Source of the DNA: Bacteroidales bacterium
Lineage (GTDB): Bacteria > Bacteroidota > Bacteroidia > Bacteroidales > FEN-979
Assembly: GCA_023231065.1 (NCBI GenBank)
Contig: JALNWE010000008.1
Coordinates: forward strand, 9,500-73,499
Reading direction: 5' to 3'
Length of the DNA: 64,000 nt
Below are positions 54,363 to 63,149 of the stretch, one piece after another. A model generated the notes under the pieces. The model saw nothing but the letters and a program-made list of their open reading frames with translations. It did no database searches and was not told the origin of the DNA. How positions within the stretch are numbered: the first letter of the stretch is position 1; every line of letters begins with the position of its first letter. A program made the position numbers and the translations under genes.

Positions 54363-55346
54363 ATGTGGTTTTTGAAGAGGTTTGCACCGGTTCAGATAAT
54401 GATCATTTTGGTTTTTTTTAACCTTTTATCAGCCCAGGAATTGCCCGTACGTCTCTATACGCCCCAAAACAGCAGCTTAATTCAAACCCAGGTACAGAGC
54501 GTACGTCAGGCCCCTGATGGGAGAATTTGGATATGCACGTTTGGCGGGTTAAGTTGTTTTGATGGGCTCGGGTTCACCAATTATAATTCAGCATCCGGCC
54601 TGTCATCAGATGTGGTGTACGATGTTGGCTTTACTTTTAATAATGATACAGTTTTTGTACTTACCAGGGATGGGATAGACATCATAGTCCATAATCGTGT
54701 TTCATCATATTATTATAATGAAAACCAGAAATTTTACTATGGGAAAATATATTATAGTAAACAACATTTATTGATTTATAGTATTGCTGACAGAGCCAAT
54801 AAAGGATATGTCTTTGATGTAAAGAACGATCAAAGGTTTCTTGAAATACCTATTGAATTTGACGTTGGAAACATTTCATACCATGGAGTAAACGATAAAG
54901 CTGCGTTTTTCCCCAAAAAAAGACAGGTAAGGGGTTTTTCTTTATATCAACAATTATTTGCAGACAGGAAAGCAAAACTAATTTTCACGACGGACCAGAC
55001 ATTTCAAAAAATGTTGGTCGAAGACAGTGTAATTCATTTGATAACCTATTTTTCTAAAGGCTTTTACGATCCCTCTTATTTTCTGATTTCATTATTTGTG
55101 GTCCCCAACAGGTTTGCCATGGTTAACCAGTATGTGGAAGACAAGGACGGTAATGTCTGGTTAGCGACAGAAAACGGCCTTGCAAAAGTCATTACCAGCG
55201 GTTTCAGGGAAATCACTTTTCCGCGGGACAATGCTTTAAATGTATGGGGCGCAGCCCCGGTCAATGATACGACGGTATTGATGGCAACATTTAATGATGG
55301 GTTATTCTTTTATTCGAAGGCTAATTATGTCAAAAGGTGGAGATAG
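54363..55346 (+). CDS. two-component regulator propeller protein lacking kinase domains
   Basis: 327 residues from the ATG at 54363, which gives a signal peptide (ending LLSAQ); the longer frame uses TTG. It has Reg_prop-type propeller repeats at both ends: SVRQAPDGRIWICTFGGLSCF near the start and VEDKDGNVWLATENGLAKV near the end, with a divergent middle. Such repeats form the periplasmic sensor of hybrid two-component systems of about 900-1400 residues, but here the protein stops without a Y_Y_Y, transmembrane or kinase domain. Either a free-standing sensor or a truncated relic. Confidence 0.75.
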   Translation: MWFLKRFAPVQIMIILVFFNLLSAQELPVRLYTPQNSSLIQTQVQSVRQAPDGRIWICTFGGLSCFDGLGFTNYNSASGLSSDVVYDVGFTFNNDTVFVLTRDGIDIIVHNRVSSYYYNENQKFYYGKIYYSKQHLLIYSIADRANKGYVFDVKNDQRFLEIPIEFDVGNISYHGVNDKAAFFPKKRQVRGFSLYQQLFADRKAKLIFTTDQTFQKMLVEDSVIHLITYFSKGFYDPSYFLISLFVVPNRFAMVNQYVEDKDGNVWLATENGLAKVITSGFREITFPRDNALNVWGAAPVNDTTVLMATFNDGLFFYSKANYVKRWR

Positions 55347-55419
55347 ATTTCTTTTTAAATTTGAAAAACGCCCGGAACCGGGTCCTTCTTTGTTCTGTTC
55401 TTAATTTCAATCCAAACGT

Positions 55420-55893
55420 ATGAAAGCATCAACGGTCATAACCTTTATCATCTGCCTCGCCATTCCATTGGTAGTTGGCAGTATATCCGGCATCGCCGCG
55501 ATGGCTGGCGTCAAAACCTGGTACGCGGAACTGGTCAAACCTTCATTTAACCCGCCAAACTATCTTTTCGGACCCGTCTGGACGGCGCTGTACCTGCTGA
55601 TGGGCATATCCCTGTTCCTGATATGGCAATCGCCCGCCGGGATCATGAGGATCCAGGCTTTATGGATCTTTGCCATCCAGCTCATATTGAATTTTGCCTG
55701 GAGCTTTATCTTTTTCTATTTCCGGCAGGCAGGGTGGGCGTTTTTTGAAATCATCCTGATCTGGATTTGCATTGTGGCCATGCTGGTCATTTTCTACCGG
55801 GTCAGTAAACCCGCGGCTTTCCTTCAAATACCCTATCTGCTCTGGGTGACTTTTGCCAGCGCGCTGAACGGAAGCGTCTGGCTTTTGAACTGA
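55420..55893 (+). CDS. tspO: TspO/MBR family tryptophan-rich membrane protein
   Basis: 157 residues, five transmembrane helices and many Trp residues. The family signature WYAELVKPSFNPPNYLFGPV is at about residues 32-51. TspO binds porphyrins and modulates stress responses. The length is typical. It lies 36 bases before the GH127 gene; no functional link to it is evident. Confidence 0.92.
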   Translation: MKASTVITFIICLAIPLVVGSISGIAAMAGVKTWYAELVKPSFNPPNYLFGPVWTALYLLMGISLFLIWQSPAGIMRIQALWIFAIQLILNFAWSFIFFYFRQAGWAFFEIILIWICIVAMLVIFYRVSKPAAFLQIPYLLWVTFASALNGSVWLLN

Positions 55894-55929
55894 TAGGATG
55901 AAAATGGCTGAAATTTTACCTGTACAAAT

Positions 55930-58326
55930 ATGAATCCGATCCTCCGATCAATACTGACCATGGCAGTTTGTGCCCTGTCAAACTATCCGGCGATAGCACA
56001 ACCAACAAGGCCATCCTACCCGATAACGCCAGTCCCTTTCACTTCGGTGCATGTGGATGATCAGTTCTGGGCGCCCCGGATCAGGAAAAACCATGATGTT
56101 ACCATTCCCATCGCCATCCGGAAAAGCAGGGAAACGGGACGCATCAAAAATTTCATGATTGCCGGCAAAGTAGAGAAAGGCTCATTTTGTTCGCTATATC
56201 CCTTCGATGATTCAGATGTTTATAAAATTATCGAGGGGGCCAGTTATTCATTACAAACCTTTCCCGACCCGAACCTGTCGCTAACCCTCGATACACTGAT
56301 AAACTATATCGGCCTTGCCCAGGAACCTGATGGATATCTGTACACCAACCGGACGATCGATTCCACCCACCTGCATGAATGGGTAGGGAAAAAGAGATGG
56401 GAGAAAGACCCGGGGCTCAGCCATGAGCTATACAATCTTGGCCATCTGTACGAAGCTGCCGTTGCCCATTACCAGGCAACCGGAAAGCGTGCCTTGCTGG
56501 ACATTGCCATCAAAAGCGCCAACCTGGTCTATCATGATTTCATCGGCAGCCAGCTGCCTTATTATCCGGGGCACCAGGTCATTGAAATGGGACTGGTGAA
56601 ACTGTACGGGGTTACAGGCGAAAAAAAATACCTTGAACTTGCCCAATATATGCTTGATATCCGCCATGGCGGGGATGAATACAACCAGGCGCATAAACCT
56701 GTTACGGAACAGGATAAAATTGTGGGACATGCCGTGCGCGCCACCTATATGTATTCAGGAATGGCAGATGTGGCGGCGTTGACCGGCAACCAGGCCTATA
56801 TTGCTGCCCTGACGAAAATATGGAACGATCTCCTGCAGACCAAGTTTTATATCACGGGTGGTATCGGTTCAGGAGGCGACAACGAAGGATTTGGGGAATC
56901 CTATTATCTGCCCAATATGTCAGCTTATTGCGAAACCTGTGCCTCCATCGGCAATATATTCTGGAACTACCGTATGTTCCTGCAGCAGGGTGATTCGAGG
57001 TATATGGATGTACTCGAACGGAGCCTGTACAATGCTTTGCTCTCGGGCGTTTCGCTCAGCGGCGACCGTTTTTTTTATCCCAACCCTCTTGAATCGCGCG
57101 GCCAGCATGAGCGTTCGGCCTGGTTTGGTTGTGCCTGCTGCCCGGCCAACGTCTGCCGTTTTATTCCTTCGGTCCCCGGATACATTTATGCCTGTGGCAC
57201 ATCGGCAATCTATGTGAATTTATACATTCAGGATAAAGCGGATATTGATTTCAACGGGACCAAAGTCCAGGTTATACAATCAACGGATTATCCCTGGAAC
57301 GGAAAAGTTACGGTGACAGTCAATCCTTCCCGGACCATGGATTTCTCACTTGCCCTGCGCATCCCGGGATGGGCCAGGGGAGAGGTCGTCCCGGGTGGCC
57401 TGTACCATTTCTTACCCGGCGGAAATTCCCCGTTTACCCTCACTGTTAATGACGCCCCGGCCGATTATATCCTGAAAAACGGATATGCTTTCATTGCAAA
57501 CAAATGGAAACCTGGCGATAAAGTTGAGCTGGACTTACCCATGCCCGTTAAAGAAATTGAAGCAAATCCGATGGTTGCAGCCGACCGCGATAAAGTTGCC
57601 CTCCAGCGGGGCCCTTTGGTCTATTGTCTCGAATGGCCGGATAACAAGGATGGTCATGTCCTGGACCTGGTCCTTGATACGGCAAACATACCCCTCCCAT
57701 CATTCAATCCGCAATTACTGAATGGCGTTGAAATATTAAAGGGTAAAGGCTGGGTGGCAGTCAGAACTGAAAAAGGGAATCAAACCGCCGGGGAACAGGA
57801 TTTCACCACTATTCCTTATTATGCATGGGCTAACCGGGGAACCGGTGAAATGGAAGTATGGATGGCGTCGAAACCATCTGCCGCACATCCGGCGCTTGCC
57901 CCTACCATCGCCAGCCGGAGCAGGATTAGCGGCTCCGCCCAGGGCCGCTCACTGAAATCCGTGAATGACCTGGATCTTCCCTTCAGTTCCAACGACCACG
58001 ATGTCCTCTATTTTCACTGGTGGCCCAAAAAGGATACCACCGAATGGATCCGGTATGATTTCACAGGTAAAACCCGTGTTTCGGCCTGTTCGGTTTACTG
58101 GTTCGATGATGGCCCCTGGGGTGGTTGCCGTATCCCGGAATCATGGAGGATTTTATACAAAAAAGGCGATCGATGGATCCCTGTTAAAACCCGGGGCGCA
58201 TACCCGGTCATCAAGGATAAAATAAATACCATTATGTTCAAAGCGGTGAACACGGATGCTTTAAGACTGGAAGTAAGGCTACAAAAGGAGTTTTCATCAG
58301 GGATCTATGAATGGATGATGGAATAA
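55930..58326 (+). CDS. exported GH127 family beta-L-arabinofuranosidase
   Basis: 798 residues with a signal peptide (about 1-23). The GH127 catalytic module (about 35-640) carries the zinc-cysteine site: Glu335 and Cys337 (YCETCAS) and Cys403/Cys404 (GCACCPANVC), matching the Glu-Cys-Cys-Cys set of the Bifidobacterium enzyme in which the first Cys of the pair is the nucleophile. A C-terminal beta domain of about 150 residues follows. It removes beta-L-arabinofuranose from plant cell-wall glycoproteins or glycans. The GH146-type gene follows after 12 bases. Confidence 0.9.
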   Translation: MNPILRSILTMAVCALSNYPAIAQPTRPSYPITPVPFTSVHVDDQFWAPRIRKNHDVTIPIAIRKSRETGRIKNFMIAGKVEKGSFCSLYPFDDSDVYKIIEGASYSLQTFPDPNLSLTLDTLINYIGLAQEPDGYLYTNRTIDSTHLHEWVGKKRWEKDPGLSHELYNLGHLYEAAVAHYQATGKRALLDIAIKSANLVYHDFIGSQLPYYPGHQVIEMGLVKLYGVTGEKKYLELAQYMLDIRHGGDEYNQAHKPVTEQDKIVGHAVRATYMYSGMADVAALTGNQAYIAALTKIWNDLLQTKFYITGGIGSGGDNEGFGESYYLPNMSAYCETCASIGNIFWNYRMFLQQGDSRYMDVLERSLYNALLSGVSLSGDRFFYPNPLESRGQHERSAWFGCACCPANVCRFIPSVPGYIYACGTSAIYVNLYIQDKADIDFNGTKVQVIQSTDYPWNGKVTVTVNPSRTMDFSLALRIPGWARGEVVPGGLYHFLPGGNSPFTLTVNDAPADYILKNGYAFIANKWKPGDKVELDLPMPVKEIEANPMVAADRDKVALQRGPLVYCLEWPDNKDGHVLDLVLDTANIPLPSFNPQLLNGVEILKGKGWVAVRTEKGNQTAGEQDFTTIPYYAWANRGTGEMEVWMASKPSAAHPALAPTIASRSRISGSAQGRSLKSVNDLDLPFSSNDHDVLYFHWWPKKDTTEWIRYDFTGKTRVSACSVYWFDDGPWGGCRIPESWRILYKKGDRWIPVKTRGAYPVIKDKINTIMFKAVNTDALRLEVRLQKEFSSGIYEWMME

Positions 58327-58338
58327 GGACCGATAAAC

Positions 58339-60711
58339 ATGAAAAACATTTTATTCACAGGTTTTGCACTGGCGGTCTTTAGCATGGCCCTCAACGCCCA
58401 ATCTTATGTGCCGGAGATCCGGAATGCAAAAATAAATGTCAGCCCGCAAGTTGCAATAAAGGCCTACTCATTCGGTATCGGGGATGTCAAACTGCTTCCT
58501 GGAAGTCCTTTCAAACATGCCATGATGAAAGATTCGGCATACCTGATGATGATCGAGCCCGACCGCCTGCTGCACCGGTTTCTTCAGAATGCCGGCCTGC
58601 CGGTCAAAGGCGAAGTATATGGAGGATGGGAAAGCGAAGGGCTTTCAGGCCACACCCTGGGACATTATCTGTCGGCTTGTGCCTTGTTTTATGCCGGTAC
58701 AGGTAATGTTGAGTTTAAACGCAGGGTTGATTATATTGTGGCTGAGCTGGCCCGTTGCCAGCAAGCCCGCGAAACCGGGTATGTTGGAGCTATTCCGGGT
58801 GAGGATACGCTCTGGGGCAGGGTGGCCCGCGGAGATATAAAATCAAGTGGTTTTGACCTGAACGGGGCCTGGTCGCCATGGTACACGGTTCACAAGGTAA
58901 TGGCCGGGCTGGTGGATGCCTGGCTCTATTGCGATAATGAACAGGCGCTGAAGGTGGTGACGGGGATGGCCGACTGGACAGGGAACACGGTTAAGGGCCT
59001 TTCGGAAGAACAACGCCTGAAAATGCTGAATTGCGAATATGGCGGAATGCAGGATGTTCTGGTAAATATCTATTCCATTACCGGAAATAAAAAATACCTG
59101 GATCTTTCCTTCAAATTCGATGATGAATTTGTGATGGGACAGTTATCTAAAGGAATCGACCCCCTGGTTGGCAAACATTCCAATACCAATATACCAAAGG
59201 CCATCGGCGCCGCCCGCAGGTATGAGCTGACCAGCAGCCCTTCGGATCATGAAATTGCCACCTTCTTATGGGAGATCCTGGCCCTGCACCAGGCTTATGT
59301 GATCGGTGGGAACAGCAATTATGAATACCTGGGCGAACCTGATAAACTCAACGACCGGTTGAGCGACAATACCTGCGAAACCTGCAACTCGTACAATATG
59401 CTGAAACTCACGAGGCACCTGTTCGCGTGGGGGCCCGACAGCAAATTATTTGATTTTTACGAACGTACCCTGTATAATCATATTCTTTCTTCCCAGAATC
59501 CCGCGAATGGCATGATGTGTTATTTTACCCCTTTGAGAATGGGGACGCACAAGGAATTCAGCGATCCCTTCAACACCTTCACCTGTTGCGTGGGAAGCGG
59601 GATGGAGAATCACGGCAAGTATGCCGAAGCGATATACAGCGAGACGGAATCCGGCAATTTGTTTATTAACTTGTTTATACCTTCAGAACTGAACTGGAAA
59701 TCCCGCAGGGCCACCGTCAGGCTCGAAACAGGGTTCCCTTATGATGAATGGGTGTCGGTGCGAATGGGTTTACAGGAGGATCAGTCTTTCATCCTCTTGA
59801 TCCGTCAACCCCAATGGATAACAGGTAAGATGCAGGTCACGGTCAATGGGGAACCGGTAACCACCTTTGCCAATACCAACGGCTACCTGGAAATCAAGCG
59901 GATGTGGAGGAATAACGACCTGATCCGGATTTTGCTTCCGATGGATCTTTATATTGAATCCATGCCTGACAATCCCGGGCGTATTGCATTTCTTTATGGT
60001 CCGGTCGCGCTGGCTGCCGACTTAGGGGATTCCCTGCCCGATCCGGTTGCCGGGATCCCCGTGTTGCTTACCAGTAACAGGAATATCAAGGATTGGGTGA
60101 AACCTACCGATGCCAGATCGCTTACCTTTGAAACAATAAAAACAGGACAACCGGGAGAGATCACGCTCAAACCATTTTATACTCTGTATAACAAATATTA
60201 CAGTGTTTATTTTGATTTTTTTACCCGGCAGGAATGGTCGATGCGGCAGTCGGAATATGAAGCTGAGAAAAAACGGCAGCAAGTCATTGAAACCCGGACA
60301 ATTGATAATTTCAGGATTGGTGAAATGCAGCCCGAACGCGACCACAACCTGGTGGCGACTGAAAAATCTTATGTCGACCAGGCGCTGGGGCGTAATGGCC
60401 GCGAAGCCCGTCCCGGAAACCATTTTACCTTTACCATGAAGGCAGACCCGTCTGGTGATAACAGCTTATTGCTTTCTTATCTTGGCGATGATAAAAACCG
60501 GAAGTTCGATGTCCTTGTTGATGATGTCAGGATTGCTTATGTGGAATGGGATGGAGGTGAGACCGGTAAATTCTACGACAGGGAATATGCCATACCCGCT
60601 GCTCTCACTAAAGATAAAATGTCAGTTACCATCAAAATTGACGCCTGTTATGATAAAACAGCCGGCCGGATATTCGGGGCCAGAACGTTAAGAGGGCCCA
60701 GGGCGAAATAA
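58339..60711 (+). CDS. exported GH146-type beta-L-arabinofuranosidase
   Basis: 790 residues with a signal peptide (about 1-20, ending LNAQ). It is related to but distinct from its upstream neighbour. Features are GHTLGHYLSACALFYAGTG (about 100-118), Glu347/Cys349 (TCETCNSYNML) and Cys416/Cys417 (NTFTCCVGSGMENH), the metal-thiolate site shared by GH127 and GH146. The NTFTCCVGSGMENH form and length match GH146 enzymes such as BT0349. A C-terminal domain of about 200 residues completes it. It is co-transcribed with the GH127 gene. Confidence 0.88.
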   Translation: MKNILFTGFALAVFSMALNAQSYVPEIRNAKINVSPQVAIKAYSFGIGDVKLLPGSPFKHAMMKDSAYLMMIEPDRLLHRFLQNAGLPVKGEVYGGWESEGLSGHTLGHYLSACALFYAGTGNVEFKRRVDYIVAELARCQQARETGYVGAIPGEDTLWGRVARGDIKSSGFDLNGAWSPWYTVHKVMAGLVDAWLYCDNEQALKVVTGMADWTGNTVKGLSEEQRLKMLNCEYGGMQDVLVNIYSITGNKKYLDLSFKFDDEFVMGQLSKGIDPLVGKHSNTNIPKAIGAARRYELTSSPSDHEIATFLWEILALHQAYVIGGNSNYEYLGEPDKLNDRLSDNTCETCNSYNMLKLTRHLFAWGPDSKLFDFYERTLYNHILSSQNPANGMMCYFTPLRMGTHKEFSDPFNTFTCCVGSGMENHGKYAEAIYSETESGNLFINLFIPSELNWKSRRATVRLETGFPYDEWVSVRMGLQEDQSFILLIRQPQWITGKMQVTVNGEPVTTFANTNGYLEIKRMWRNNDLIRILLPMDLYIESMPDNPGRIAFLYGPVALAADLGDSLPDPVAGIPVLLTSNRNIKDWVKPTDARSLTFETIKTGQPGEITLKPFYTLYNKYYSVYFDFFTRQEWSMRQSEYEAEKKRQQVIETRTIDNFRIGEMQPERDHNLVATEKSYVDQALGRNGREARPGNHFTFTMKADPSGDNSLLLSYLGDDKNRKFDVLVDDVRIAYVEWDGGETGKFYDREYAIPAALTKDKMSVTIKIDACYDKTAGRIFGARTLRGPRAK

Positions 60712-60743
60712 TATTAATATCAATTTATTAAGCAGGGAGGGCT

Positions 60744-61205
60744 TTAAAGAAACTTCCTGATCTCTGCGGCATGTTCTTTCTCCTCGTCAATGATCTGCCG
60801 TACCAGTTTCCGGGAGTCGGAACGGGCGCTTTTCAAAAGTTCGGTATAAAAAGCAACGCTGTCGTTTTCGAATTTAAAAGCTATTTCAAGGCCTTCTTTT
60901 GGGGTTTTTATTGTTTTGGCGAGATTTTTACCTGAATCGGGTTTCCCGAAAATATGCGATTCAGCCAGGTGGCTGATATAATCGGAAGCGTCTTCAGCCG
61001 CGAAATCAAAGCTTTCAGCATCGAATTTTTCAGCTAATTTCTGAAAGATGGAAATGTGCAGGATCTCTTTTTCAGCCAGATCGAGGAACAACCCTTTAAT
61101 GTTGTTGTTTTCTTTTATCATACCGGCTGCTGCCGTGTAAAACTCGTTACCGTTCTCTTCGATCTTCACGGCAATGTCTATAATTTCTTGTCCTGAATAG
61201 TACAT
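60744..61205 (-). CDS. rubrerythrin-like ferritin-fold diiron protein
   Basis: 153 residues, a four-helix ferritin-like protein. Candidate iron ligands are in KIEENGNEFYTAA, LAEKEILHISIFQKL, FENDSVAFYTELL and DEEKEHAAEI. There is no C-terminal rubredoxin domain. Such proteins scavenge peroxide in anaerobes. Single gene, convergent with the GH146 gene, with its own -7 box. Confidence 0.88.
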   Translation of the reverse strand: MYYSGQEIIDIAVKIEENGNEFYTAAAGMIKENNNIKGLFLDLAEKEILHISIFQKLAEKFDAESFDFAAEDASDYISHLAESHIFGKPDSGKNLAKTIKTPKEGLEIAFKFENDSVAFYTELLKSARSDSRKLVRQIIDEEKEHAAEIRKFL

Positions 61206-61224
61206 ATAAATAAAATTGGTGGAG

Positions 61225-61232
61225 CAAATATA
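61225..61232 (-). promoter_or_regulatory. Bacteroidota -7 box for the rubrerythrin-like gene
   Basis: TATATTTG read on the minus strand, 20 bases before the start codon. Short leader, no clear -33 box. Confidence 0.45.
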
Positions 61233-61306
61233 ATAGTTTTTTGTCCTTTATTTGAATTCCCCATGGGTCCCTGATTTTATTCACAAAGGGCAGAACACAA
61301 TAATTG

Positions 61307-61314
61307 TAATTTTG
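61307..61314 (+). promoter_or_regulatory. Bacteroidota -7 box (TAATTTTG)
   Basis: TAnnTTTG match 87 bases before the transglutaminase-like gene. No clear -33 box. Confidence 0.4.
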
Positions 61315-61400
61315 CAGCCCCTGGCAACGACAATAAAGCCGTTATTTTTATCGGGAGCCAATCCCCAAAAGAAAAGGATGGCACGGGAGACAAGGGGAGT

Positions 61401-63149
61401 ATGAAAACCAAAAATGAATCAGAAAGTATGGACAAAAAAAACCTCGAAAAATACAGTTCGGCTTTCACCCTGAGCGATATGGAAATATTTATTTTTCCGG
61501 AGCTGCTCTATGCGCTGGCGTTAGCCAATATTATGTCGCCCGAAATCTGGAAATGGCGCGACGATCCATGGTTTACCGGGATAAAGAAAATGGGCCCGCT
61601 GAAAAAGATCCACCGGGTGAAGCAATACATCATGGACCATTACAATTTCAACCTGGACCTGGAAACCTGGGGGCTTACCGACAAGCAGACCGAGATCAAC
61701 AGGTTCAGTGAATTTGTGGATATCAATATGCTTTCGCGATCCAATGCCCTTTTCGGTTATGAAGGGGACAAGTATTATTTTGATATCGACATCCGCCGTC
61801 ATTTCGGACTGGATAAATTTAATTCCGATATCATCCCTTACTGGAAAACAGAAACAGTAGAGGCGATGAACGCGTTCCGGTATAAAGCCAACCATGAAGC
61901 CGGAGCCGGGGAGTGTGTATCGCTGGCCTGCCTCTATGCCGCTGCCCTCTTTATTGTGGCTGAAGTCCCGCTGGAGAAGATATTCCTGATGGGGACCCCG
62001 TTACACTCCCAGAATTTCATCATGGTCGATGAAGGGGTCCTCACCAACAACCGGCGCATCGTGACCAAATCGATGTGGTATAACGGCACCGAGCTTTCAG
62101 CCCTGGCCCGCCGGGCCATCGAACACGAAGAGGTTACTTATGTGGCCCATAGTTCCGGCTGGATCCATACCATGTATCCGGAAGCCACCATCGATCCGCA
62201 AGCCTATCAAGTCTTTCGCGAAAAATTAGGAAAATATCTGGAAACCCAGGTTGACTATGAGATCTTCATGAATTTTTTGCGCGATTACAGCCAGTATCAG
62301 AAGCTCTTTCAGATCTTTTTCCGTTGTCAGGGCGCCGATAAATACATCCGGTTGGAAAAGGCTTTTGGATATGAACATGGAAGCAAAAACCGTCTGAGCG
62401 ATAAGACCAGCCGGAAACTGTTCTGCGAAATGGATGAGGAAGATCTGCGGTGTTGTCCATTTGATCCCCGGTTCCTGATTGATCCTGACGATGCCTTGTT
62501 TATATCCAAGCCTTATTCCGGGTTTATTGACCAGTTGAAAAAGCTTTATCCCGACCTTGAAAATCATCCTGAATTTATCACTGACCTCAAGCGGTTTGTA
62601 CATACCGTCCCAAGGATGCCTTCTTCCGATAAAACTTATGTCAACCATGGACAAATTTCCATCTCCACCAGTCAATCCCGCGAAGAAATCATTGACTACC
62701 TTTCCGTCATCCGGTCTCCGGTCTCCGGTCTCCTGCCTCCGGCGTCGGTCATTGCCGACCTGGCCTTTTATGCCGGCCGTTTCATGGATTCGTGCGACTG
62801 GCAACCTTTTTTTAAAGCAGCTTATGAACGCAACCCCGTATCAATCGGGTATTTCAGGGATATGGACGCACAAACTGTATTTGATCGCCTGCAGTCATGG
62901 CCTGATGAATCGATCTATGATGGCAACCGCCTTGCCTTACCTGATGAAGTTGTCAATTATCAGCGGGGTGACGGGATCGAAAAGGCCATCACCCTTATCA
63001 ACGTGATGAAAGCCCGCGGGAAATCAATAAAAACAGAATTTGAAATCCGCGGTACAGAGGTCAGGGTAACCAGCGCCGGAAAACAGTTTTTGTTCAGGAC
63101 AGGGAAGGCTTGTGCTACTTTTCTACGATCAGGGCTTTTGTTGTTTTGA
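61401..63149 (+). CDS. transglutaminase-like fold protein of unknown function
   Basis: 582 residues, cytoplasmic by appearance (no signal peptide). A papain/transglutaminase-like core is suggested by Cys172 in GAGECVSLACLYAAAL, His202 in PLHSQNF and Asp210 in MVDEG, a Cys-His-Asp order with plausible spacing. The region after about 260 is helical and I cannot assign it. At residues about 437-449 the coding sequence runs through a 7-base repeat. Its 3' end overlaps the convergent T9SS gene by 35 bases, so the true stop may have been lost. An alternative start is the inner ATG at 61428. Confidence 0.7.
   Translation: MKTKNESESMDKKNLEKYSSAFTLSDMEIFIFPELLYALALANIMSPEIWKWRDDPWFTGIKKMGPLKKIHRVKQYIMDHYNFNLDLETWGLTDKQTEINRFSEFVDINMLSRSNALFGYEGDKYYFDIDIRRHFGLDKFNSDIIPYWKTETVEAMNAFRYKANHEAGAGECVSLACLYAAALFIVAEVPLEKIFLMGTPLHSQNFIMVDEGVLTNNRRIVTKSMWYNGTELSALARRAIEHEEVTYVAHSSGWIHTMYPEATIDPQAYQVFREKLGKYLETQVDYEIFMNFLRDYSQYQKLFQIFFRCQGADKYIRLEKAFGYEHGSKNRLSDKTSRKLFCEMDEEDLRCCPFDPRFLIDPDDALFISKPYSGFIDQLKKLYPDLENHPEFITDLKRFVHTVPRMPSSDKTYVNHGQISISTSQSREEIIDYLSVIRSPVSGLLPPASVIADLAFYAGRFMDSCDWQPFFKAAYERNPVSIGYFRDMDAQTVFDRLQSWPDESIYDGNRLALPDEVVNYQRGDGIEKAITLINVMKARGKSIKTEFEIRGTEVRVTSAGKQFLFRTGKACATFLRSGLLLF
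62711..62745. repeat. 7-base tandem repeat inside a coding region
   Basis: Three perfect CCGGTCT units followed by two degenerate ones (CCTGCCT, CCGGCGT). As 7 is not a multiple of 3, any copy-number change would shift the frame of the host gene. Confidence 0.8.

Noticed and set aside
55361..55390. CCCGG/CCGGG stem as a terminator after the propeller gene
   Set aside because: Stem of only five pairs and no proper T-run.
62226..62804. 192-codon minus-strand open frame inside the transglutaminase-like gene
   Set aside because: No recognisable protein pattern; the plus-strand frame is longer, starts with ATG after a promoter-like box and has catalytic-type motifs.
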